A DNA stretch of 12,628 nt, from the NCBI GenBank assembly GCA_028692205.1, contig JAQUXV010000019.1:3940-16567 (forward strand). The letters run 5' to 3'. Origin of the DNA: Eubacteriales bacterium. Lineage in GTDB: Bacteria > Bacillota_A > Clostridia > Christensenellales > Aristaeellaceae. Positions within the stretch are counted from its first letter, which is position 1, and each line of letters starts with the position of its first letter. The notes under the pieces were generated by a model. It searched no databases. It saw only the letters and a list, made by a program, of their open reading frames with translations, and was not told the DNA's origin. The translations under genes and the position numbers were made by a program. This document shows positions 1 to 5,428 of this stretch, piece by piece.

Positions 1-725
1 CCGTTTCTTTCGACCCGAAAAAGCTGCCCAGGCATATCGGCATCATTATGGACGGCAATGGCCGCTGGGCGAAAAAGAATAAAATCAAAATCGCCCTTGG
101 CCATCGCGCGGGCACCGAAGCCCTGCGTGAAATCATCCGCAATTCCAGCGATATCGGCATCGAAGCGCTTTCGCTGTACGCTTTTTCCACCGAGAACTGG
201 TCTCGTTCCCAAACCGAGGTGGACGCGCTGATGAACCTGCTGCTGGAGTTTTTTCAAAGTGAAATCGACGAGCTGGACGAAAAAAACGTCCGCATCCTGA
301 TCTTGGGCGACAAGACTGCCCTGCCCCCCGCGCAGCGGCAGGCGCTGATCGACGCCGAAACCCGCACCTTCGACAACACCGGCCTGAAGCTGAACATCGC
401 CATCAACTACGGCAGCCGCGCGGAACTCGCGCGCGCAGCGCGCCTGCTGGCCCGCGAAGCCGCCGACGGCGTGCTGCTGCCGGAAGCGATCGACGAGCAG
501 GCCGTGACCGACCGCCTGTACACCGCCGGGTTGCCGGATGTGGATTTGCTGATTCGTACCAGCGGCGAAATGCGGCTGAGCAATTTTCTGCTTTGGCAGT
601 GCGCTTACGCCGAGTTTGTTTTCCCGCAGAAGCTCTGGCCGGATTTCACGCTGGAGGATTACCACGCCTGCATCGCCGAATACCAGAGCCGTTCGCGCCG
701 TTACGGCGGCCGGGACGCGGAATAA
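1..725 (+). CDS. uppS: Undecaprenyl diphosphate synthase (isoprenyl transferase), 5' partial
   Basis: Cis-prenyltransferase that condenses isopentenyl diphosphate units onto farnesyl diphosphate to make the C55 lipid carrier for peptidoglycan and other wall polymers; it acts at the cytoplasmic face of the membrane. The reading frame is open from base 3, so about 240 residues are visible and the true start lies left of the window. The ATG at 48 is internal: the residues before it (LPRHIGII) belong to the conserved LPRHIxIIMDGNGRWA block, which carries the catalytic Asp. Other family blocks are visible: GHRAG, the YAFSTENWxR stretch, INYGSR, and DLLIRTSGEMRLSNFLLWQ near the C-terminus. Members are usually about 230-260 residues, so only some ten residues are missing. 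It is followed by cdsA after 226 bases, the usual order in Bacillota. The family call is secure. Confidence 0.96.
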   Translation, partial: VSFDPKKLPRHIGIIMDGNGRWAKKNKIKIALGHRAGTEALREIIRNSSDIGIEALSLYAFSTENWSRSQTEVDALMNLLLEFFQSEIDELDEKNVRILILGDKTALPPAQRQALIDAETRTFDNTGLKLNIAINYGSRAELARAARLLAREAADGVLLPEAIDEQAVTDRLYTAGLPDVDLLIRTSGEMRLSNFLLWQCAYAEFVFPQKLWPDFTLEDYHACIAEYQSRSRRYGGRDAE

Positions 726-951
726 CCACCCGGGCACCGCGCCGGTTCGGAAACGCGCGGCGTTCCTAAACGGTTGTCCCGCATGGCAAACAGCGCCGTC
801 GGGCGGGTTTCCGCCGCCCGGGTTTCCCCTGCCGGGCAGGAATTCGCCTGTAAACGGCGAATAACAAGTAGCTTACAACATGGTTTAACGGTGTTTCCAG
901 CCCGCCTGCGCGGCGCGGAAACGCACGATTTGCGCGAAGGAAGGTGGCAGT
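726..951. other. GC-rich uppS-cdsA spacer with three short inverted repeats
   Basis: These 226 bases have no convincing gene. Three perfect inverted repeats lie close together: CGGGCGG (800-806) with CCGCCCG (814-820); CCTGCC (828-833) with GGCAGG (835-840), separated by one base; and ATTCGCC (842-848) with GGCGAAT (856-862). None is followed by a T-run on the plus strand, so they are not convincing terminators. The motif GGAAACGC appears at both ends of the spacer. I found no good -35/-10 pair, so cdsA may be read through from upstream. Short frames here look like chance. Confidence 0.5.
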
Positions 952-1776
952 ATGGCGCAGAGAATCGTTACCGGCGCGCTCCTGCTGATCGCGCTGGCGG
1001 CGCTTTTGTTCCTCGGCGGGTGGTATTTTGCGGTGGCGGCTTTTATCGCCGTTACGCTGTGCATTTACGAGGAGCTTCGCGCCCTGAAGCAGCACGGCCA
1101 TCACCCCGTATGCTGGACCAGTTATGTCGCGCTCGCCGTGAGCGTGCCGCTGATGATGTATTACAGCTCCGTCGTCATCATCCCGACGCTGACGATCATC
1201 TTTTTCTTTGTGCTTTTGCAGATCATGCGCCGTGAGGACCCGACCCTGACGGATGTGATGGTGAGCGCCCTGCCGATGCTTACGCTGGTGCTGCCCGGCA
1301 TGTGCCTGTTCGGCATTCTGGATGTGCCGCTGCGCCGCATGCAGGCGATGCTTTTAACGATGGTGTTCGCCATCGCCGTGGGCGGGGATACCTTCGCGCT
1401 GTTTACGGGCACATGGATCGGCGGCAAAAAGCTGTGCCCGCACATCAGCCCGCACAAAACCGTATCCGGGGCCATCGGCGGGCTGGTTGGCAGCGTGCTG
1501 ATGGCGTGGCTGGTAGGCTACATTTTCGAGCGGGTGCTGCCCACGCAGGCGTTCCCGCCGATGTGGGCCAATATTGTGGTGGGGTTTGTGGGCGGTGTGG
1601 CCGCGCAGATGGGCGACCTGTTCGCCAGCATGGTCAAGCGCCATTGCGGCATCAAGGATTTCGGCACCCTGTTCCCCGGCCACGGCGGCATGCTGGACCG
1701 GATGGACAGCATCCTGTTTTCGGCGATCATCGTGTACAGCTACCGCGTGATCGTGATGACGTTTATTCGGGTGTGA
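952..1776 (+). CDS. cdsA: Phosphatidate cytidylyltransferase (CDP-diacylglycerol synthase)
   Basis: Integral membrane enzyme that makes CDP-diacylglycerol from phosphatidic acid and CTP, the branch point for phosphatidylglycerol and other phospholipids. The 274-residue length fits the family. The first half is strongly hydrophobic, with several membrane segments (for example residues 8-36, 58-90 and 108-122). The conserved GGDTFALFTG segment is at 144-153, followed by the KLCPHISPHKTVSG segment at 160-173. The family signature runs from Ser226 to Asp252 and contains the KR, KD, HGG and DRMD residues expected of it. The start is supported by AAGGAAGG a few bases upstream of the ATG. Gene order uppS-cdsA is typical, but here a terminator and an unrelated operon follow instead of dxr and the site-2 protease gene. 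Confidence 0.97.
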   Translation: MAQRIVTGALLLIALAALLFLGGWYFAVAAFIAVTLCIYEELRALKQHGHHPVCWTSYVALAVSVPLMMYYSSVVIIPTLTIIFFFVLLQIMRREDPTLTDVMVSALPMLTLVLPGMCLFGILDVPLRRMQAMLLTMVFAIAVGGDTFALFTGTWIGGKKLCPHISPHKTVSGAIGGLVGSVLMAWLVGYIFERVLPTQAFPPMWANIVVGFVGGVAAQMGDLFASMVKRHCGIKDFGTLFPGHGGMLDRMDSILFSAIIVYSYRVIVMTFIRV

Positions 1777-1825
1777 TTTACCCGAACTTCACCTGTCTTA
1801 CAATTGTACGCAAATAAAAACATAC

Positions 1826-1860
1826 GGCGCGGGGTCCGAAAAGGGGCTCCGCGCCTGTTT
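1826..1860 (+). terminator. Intrinsic terminator after cdsA
   Basis: A 12-pair stem (1826-1837 with 1844-1855, two G-U pairs, loop GAAAAG) is followed by TGTTTG. It lies about 50 bases after the cdsA stop and just before the next promoter, so it separates the lipid genes from the methionine operon. The T-tract is short but the stem is very GC-rich. Confidence 0.75.
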
Positions 1861-1864
1861 GCGC

Positions 1865-1893
1865 TTGACAACCCCGCGTTTATCTGCTATTCT
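1865..1893 (+). promoter_or_regulatory. Sigma-A type promoter of the methionine operon
   Basis: A perfect -35 TTGACA (1865-1870) and a -10 TATTCT (1888-1893) are separated by 17 bases. The expected transcript start is near 1900, giving a leader of roughly 205 bases before metY. This is among the best promoters in the window and begins only a few bases after the cdsA terminator. No clear operator overlaps it, so control is more likely in the transcribed leader. Confidence 0.85.
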
Positions 1894-1927
1894 AACCCAA
1901 ACCTACTCCGAAAGCGAGGGATGACCC

Positions 1928-1990
1928 ATGATCATGACCATGCGAATGTCCGGCATGAGCAATTGTCGCCCCGATAGCGGTCGTGGGTGA
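1928..1990 (+). CDS. Methionine-rich leader peptide (putative attenuator uORF)
   Basis: A 20-residue frame, reading MIMTMRMSGM then SNCRPDSGRG and a TGA stop at 1988-1990. Five of the first ten codons are ATG. GAGGG (1916-1920) lies 7 bases before the ATG at 1928, ideal spacing, and the peptide starts about 28 bases after the predicted transcript start. It lies in the transcribed leader of an operon that makes methionine, ahead of an intrinsic terminator. By analogy with amino-acid leader peptides such as those of trp, his and leu, I infer that ribosome speed through the Met codons senses methionyl-tRNA. Another ATG at 1921 opens an 18-codon frame, but GAGGG directly abuts it, which makes it a poor start. 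No homologue is known to me; translation is unproven. Confidence 0.7.
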   Translation: MIMTMRMSGMSNCRPDSGRG

Positions 1991-2034
1991 ACGCTTTTGC
2001 GTTCGCAACTTTGCGTAGTAGCAAGCCCTCCCGC
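1966..2034 (+). promoter_or_regulatory. Alternative RNA folds of the met leader (proposed anti-terminator switch)
   Basis: Pairings were worked out by hand. Fold 1: 1966-1974 pairs with 1981-1983 and 1985-1990 (nine pairs, one G-U, a bulged T1984). It covers the second half of the leader peptide and ends on its stop codon. Fold 2: GAACGC (1989-1994), loop TTTT, GCGTTC (1999-2004). Competing short hairpins are TTGCG/CGCAA at 1997-2008 and CGCAA/TTGCG at 2004-2015. A candidate anti-terminator pairs 1977-1980 with 2031-2034 and 1985-1988 with 2025-2028, using the same bases as the left arm of the terminator. A ribosome stalled on the Met codons would break fold 1 and free 1977-1988. This is inference; no energies were computed. 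Confidence 0.5.
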
Positions 2035-2053
2035 CTCGGGATGGGCTTGTTTT
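2022..2053 (+). terminator. Intrinsic terminator (attenuator) in the metY leader
   Basis: CAAGCCC (2022-2028) pairs with GGGCTTG (2043-2049), and TCCCG (2029-2033) with CGGGA (2037-2041), leaving loop CCT and one bulged T at 2042. TTTT follows (2050-2053). It lies between the operon promoter and metY, 55 bases before the metY ATG, with no long gene in front of it. It can therefore only act on the operon's own leader transcript, which is the arrangement of an attenuator. Confidence 0.8.
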
Positions 2054-2107
2054 GCATATTCAGGCAGAACGGTCTGTTCCGGGCCGATCTGAAAGGAGAA
2101 CCAGACC

Positions 2108-3385
2108 ATGGCGAAAAAGAAACCCGGTTTCGAGACGCTCCAGCTGCACGCTGGGCAGATCCCCGATAAGCAAACCTATTCCCGCGCGGTGCCTATTTAC
2201 CAAACCACCAGCTATTGCTACCCCAACGCCAAAGCGGCGGCGGATGTGTTTTCCGGCGTGGCAGAAGGCTTTACCTACACCCGTATTGAAAACCCGACCG
2301 TAGGCGTTTTGGAAGAACGCGTAACCGCGCTGGAGGACGGCGCGGCGAGCGTGGCGTTTGCCAGCGGCATGGCGGCGGTATCGGCGGCGGTGTTCGCCCT
2401 GTGCGATACCGGCGACCATATCGTGGCCATCAGCACGCTGTACGGCGGCACGGTTACGCTGCTGGCCTCGCGCCTGCCGCAGGTGGCGGGCATCACCACC
2501 ACGTTTGTCGATCCCGACGATGTGGCGGCCATGGAAGCGGCCATCCGCCCCAACACGAAAATGCTCTATCTGGAAACCATCTGCAACCCCAACATCAACG
2601 TGCCGGATTTTGACGCCGTCAGTGCCGTCGCCCGCCGCCACGGCCTGCCCTTGGTGCTGGATAACACCTTCGGCATGCCCCCCATCTTCCATGCCAAAGA
2701 GCACGGTGCGGACATCGTTGTCCACAGCCTCAGCAAATACGCGGGCGGCCACGGCACCACCATCGGCGGCATCGTGGTGGATATGGGCACGTTCGATTTT
2801 CACAACCCCCGCTTTGCCAGCCTCACCACGCCCGACGCGCAAAACGGCAACATCGTCTATGCCGATCAGCCCGCGCCCATCGCCACACGGCTCCGGCTGC
2901 AGATGATCCGCGAATTCGGCGCGTGCTTAAGCCCCATGAGCGCTTTCCTGATCCTGCAGGGGCTGGAAACGCTCAGCCTGCGCATTGCCCGGCATTGCGA
3001 CAACGCGCGCAGGGTGGCAGAGTTTCTCAGCACGCACCCCAAGGTCGCCTATGTGCATTACCCGACGCTGACGGGCGATCCCTACCATGTAAGGCAGCTT
3101 ACCTACCTGCCCAACGGCGCGGGCGCCATTATGAGCTTCGGCGTCAAGGGCGGGGTGGAGGCGGGCCGCCGCTTCATCGACGGGCTGACGCTGTTCAGCC
3201 TTCTGGCTAACGTGGCGGACGCGAAATCGCTGGTCATCCACCCGGCCAGCACCACCCACGGCCAGATGAACGAAGCCCAGCTGGAAGCCGCGGGCGTGAA
3301 ACCGGAACTGATTCGCCTGAGCATCGGGCTGGAAGACCCGGACGACCTGATCGCCGATCTGGAGCGCGGCCTCGCACAGGTGTAA
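2108..3385 (+). CDS. metY: O-acetylhomoserine sulfhydrylase (O-acetylhomoserine aminocarboxypropyltransferase)
   Basis: PLP enzyme of the Cys/Met metabolism family that joins O-acetylhomoserine and sulfide to give homocysteine and acetate in the cytoplasm. The 425 residues match the MetY subgroup, which is longer than the roughly 380-residue MetB/MetC enzymes. The PLP lysine is Lys210 in HSLSKYAGGHGT. Asp185 in VLDNTF should contact the pyridine nitrogen. YTRIENPT (57-64) is the segment that reaches the partner subunit's cofactor phosphate. A family SGM block is at 86-88. AAAGGAG at 2092-2098 sets the ATG at 2108 with 9 bases of spacing. It is the first structural gene behind the leader peptide and attenuator, and metA follows after 41 bases. 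The neighbouring acetyl-type MetA supports O-acetylhomoserine as the substrate. Confidence 0.95.
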   Translation: MAKKKPGFETLQLHAGQIPDKQTYSRAVPIYQTTSYCYPNAKAAADVFSGVAEGFTYTRIENPTVGVLEERVTALEDGAASVAFASGMAAVSAAVFALCDTGDHIVAISTLYGGTVTLLASRLPQVAGITTTFVDPDDVAAMEAAIRPNTKMLYLETICNPNINVPDFDAVSAVARRHGLPLVLDNTFGMPPIFHAKEHGADIVVHSLSKYAGGHGTTIGGIVVDMGTFDFHNPRFASLTTPDAQNGNIVYADQPAPIATRLRLQMIREFGACLSPMSAFLILQGLETLSLRIARHCDNARRVAEFLSTHPKVAYVHYPTLTGDPYHVRQLTYLPNGAGAIMSFGVKGGVEAGRRFIDGLTLFSLLANVADAKSLVIHPASTTHGQMNEAQLEAAGVKPELIRLSIGLEDPDDLIADLERGLAQV

Positions 3386-3426
3386 CTGTTTTCGTTTCCC
3401 ACACCACATCACACAGGAGGATCCCT

Positions 3427-4386
3427 ATGCCTGTTAAAATTCCGGACGCGTTGCCCGCAACGCGCATCCTCACCGAGGAAAACGTATTTGTGATGACGGA
3501 GAAGCGTTCGCAGACGCAGGATATCCGCCCGCTTCGCATCGCCATCGTCAACCTGATGCCCACCAAGGAGAAAACGGAAACCCAGCTTTTACGCCTCATC
3601 TCCAACTCGCCCCTGCAGGTGGAAATTACCCTGCTTCGAACCGGCACCTACGAGGGCACGCACGTGTCCACCGATTATCTGGACACCTTTTACCGGACGC
3701 TTAACGATGTGAAGGACGAGTTTTTCGACGGCGTCATCATCACCGGCGCGCCGGTGGAGCGGCTGGATTTTACGGACGTCCTGTACTGGGAGGAGCTTAC
3801 CCGCATCATGGACTGGACGGACCGGCGCGCCTTCAGCACCCTGCACATCTGCTGGGCAGCGCAGGCGGGACTGTACTACCATTACGGCGTCAACAAGCTT
3901 CCCCTGCCCAAAAAGCTGTTCGGCGTGTACGAAACCGCGCTCACCGACCGGCGGGACCGCCTGCTGTGCGGGTTTGACGATACGTTCGTCGTGCCCATGA
4001 GCCGCCATACGGCGCTGGACGAGGAAGCCCTCGCCAAGTGCGACGATCTGGTGGTGCTGGCCACCTCGCCGCAAACCGGCGCTGCGCTTGTGCGCAGCCG
4101 GGACGGGCGGCGCGTGTTCGCCACCGGCCACAGCGAGTACGACCGCGATACGCTGGCCCACGAGTATTACCGCGACGTGGACAAGGGCATGGCCATGGAC
4201 CTGCCTGAGCATTATTTCCCCAACAACGATCCGTCGCTGGCCCCGCGCATGTGCTGGCACGCGCACGCGAGCCTGCTGTTTGCCAACTGGCTCAACTATT
4301 TCGTGTATCAGGAGACGCCTTTTGAGCTTTCCAAAGGCTTAAGTCCTTTGGACACCCATACCGTCCATATCCCCGACAAGCGCTGA
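3427..4386 (+). CDS. metA: Homoserine O-acetyltransferase (MetA family)
   Basis: First committed step of methionine synthesis: transfers an acyl group from acyl-CoA to homoserine. The 319 residues align with the classical MetA numbering: catalytic Cys142 in the ICWAAQAG block, His235 and Glu237 in GHSEYD. Residue 111 is Glu (GAPVE). In this family Glu at 111 marks acetyl-CoA use and Gly marks succinyl-CoA use, so I call it an acetyltransferase although many databases name the family succinyltransferase. This fits metY next door, which uses O-acetylhomoserine. The ATG is set by a perfect AGGAGG at 3415-3420, 6 bases upstream. It lies 41 bases after metY in the same operon. Confidence 0.95.
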   Translation: MPVKIPDALPATRILTEENVFVMTEKRSQTQDIRPLRIAIVNLMPTKEKTETQLLRLISNSPLQVEITLLRTGTYEGTHVSTDYLDTFYRTLNDVKDEFFDGVIITGAPVERLDFTDVLYWEELTRIMDWTDRRAFSTLHICWAAQAGLYYHYGVNKLPLPKKLFGVYETALTDRRDRLLCGFDDTFVVPMSRHTALDEEALAKCDDLVVLATSPQTGAALVRSRDGRRVFATGHSEYDRDTLAHEYYRDVDKGMAMDLPEHYFPNNDPSLAPRMCWHAHASLLFANWLNYFVYQETPFELSKGLSPLDTHTVHIPDKR

Positions 4387-4497
4387 ACAACGCTTTTGCG
4401 CCTGCCGAGGCAGGCGCAGCGGGGTCGAACCGTCGTTTTTCCGAAAAACCCGCCGCCGGGGGCGGCCGAAAACCGATGCGAGGAGCGTAGTGAAGAT
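4387..4497 (+). other. Hairpin-rich metA-metF spacer
   Basis: A 111-base gap inside the operon. GCGCCTGC (4398-4405) and GCAGGCGC (4410-4417) form a perfect 8-pair stem with loop CGAG. GTTTTT (4435-4440) pairs with AAAAAC (4444-4449), and CCGCC (4450-4454) can pair with GGCGG (4461-4465). No hairpin is directly followed by a T-run, so I do not call a terminator; transcript processing or partial polarity is possible. The 12 bases AACGCTTTTGCG at 4389-4400 also occur in the operon leader at 1990-2001. Confidence 0.55.
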
Positions 4498-5364
4498 ATG
4501 AAAATCGTGGACCTGCTCGGCAGCCCGGGCGTACACATGAGCTGCGAGGTGTTTCCCCCCAAGGAATTCGCGCGCGTTGACGAAGCCAAAGCCGTCGTGC
4601 GCGGCCTTGCGGAGCTTTCGCCCGCTTACATCAGCGTCACCTACGGCGCGGCGGGCCGCACCCCCCATTTTACGCGGGAGCTGGCCGAGGCGGTGCAGGC
4701 TTCCGGCGTGCCGGCGCTTGCGCACCTGACGTGCATCAACGATACCGTTTCCAAAATCGACGAGGTGCTGGATAAGCTTACGGAAGCGGGCGTTACCAAC
4801 GTGCTGGCCCTTCGCGGGGACATTCCCGAGGGCGAAACCTTCCCCACGGGCGACCATTTTGAGCACGCGGCGGAGCTGGTGAGCTATGTCAAAAAGCGCG
4901 GCGGCTTCTGCGTGGGCGCAGCCTGCTACCCCGAAGGGCACCCCGAGGCGGCCAACCGAGCCGAGGATTTGCGCTACCTGAAGCTCAAGGTGGACGCGGG
5001 CGTTGATTTTTTGACCACGCAGATGTTTTTTGACAACGCGACACTGTACAATTTCATGTACCGCGCGCTGAAAGCGGGCATCAGCGTGCCCATCGGCGCG
5101 GGCATTATGCCGGTGGTCAACGCCCGGCAGATCAAGCGCATCGCCTCGCTTTCCGGCGCGACGCTGCCGCCCCGCTTCTGGTCCATCGTCGACCGTTTCG
5201 GCGACGATCCTGCTTCCATGCGGCAGGCGGGCGTAGCCTACGCCACCGAGCAGATTATCGACCTGATCGCCAACGGCGTGAACAACATTCACCTCTACAC
5301 CATGAACCGTGTGGACGTGGCCGCCGATGTGTGCCGCAACCTGGGCGCCATCCTGGGGAAATGA
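4498..5364 (+). CDS. metF: 5,10-methylenetetrahydrofolate reductase
   Basis: FAD-dependent cytoplasmic enzyme that reduces 5,10-methylene-THF to 5-methyl-THF, the methyl donor for MetH encoded downstream. From the ATG at 4498 the protein has 288 residues, normal for bacterial MetF, and begins MKIVDLL. SCEVFPPK at 15-22 holds the catalytic Glu17. Also visible are the HLTC block (76-79), ALRGD (104-108), TTQMFFD (173-179) and the C-terminal GVNNIHLYTMNR (260-271). The frame stays open upstream to a TTG at 4396, but those residues are Arg/Pro-rich products of the hairpin spacer and resemble nothing in the family. AGGAG at 4481-4485 is 12 bases from the ATG, a loose spacing, so translation may be weaker than for its neighbours. 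No MetV partner gene is present. Confidence 0.94.
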   Translation: MKIVDLLGSPGVHMSCEVFPPKEFARVDEAKAVVRGLAELSPAYISVTYGAAGRTPHFTRELAEAVQASGVPALAHLTCINDTVSKIDEVLDKLTEAGVTNVLALRGDIPEGETFPTGDHFEHAAELVSYVKKRGGFCVGAACYPEGHPEAANRAEDLRYLKLKVDAGVDFLTTQMFFDNATLYNFMYRALKAGISVPIGAGIMPVVNARQIKRIASLSGATLPPRFWSIVDRFGDDPASMRQAGVAYATEQIIDLIANGVNNIHLYTMNRVDVAADVCRNLGAILGK

Positions 5365-5428
5365 CGGTCAATTCCCCCGCCATCCCCGTTTTCCCCTGTA
5401 ACAATCGCCGACCAAAGGAGCTGTTGTC

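Noticed and set aside
774..1235. Plus-strand open frame overlapping the start of cdsA
   Set aside because: It is an out-of-frame reading of the spacer and cdsA with an Arg/Ala-rich product; no ribosome site and no domain.
1921..1977. Histidine-rich 18-codon frame starting at the ATG at 1921
   Set aside because: The only ribosome-site-like GAGGG ends at 1920, directly against this ATG, so initiation is unlikely; the ATG at 1928 has proper spacing.
1894..2107. SAM riboswitch or T-box in the metY leader
   Set aside because: I could not find the conserved SAM-I core or the T-box sequence AGGGTGGTACCGCG. The leader is short and has a peptide frame plus terminator instead. A covariance search would settle it.
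2060..2842. Minus-strand open frame opposite metY
   Set aside because: Same pattern of antisense composition, and metY on the plus strand is certain.
4396..4497. Longer metF beginning at the TTG at 4396
   Set aside because: The extra 34 residues come from the hairpin-rich spacer, are Arg/Pro-rich and match no part of MetF; the family sequence begins at the ATG at 4498.
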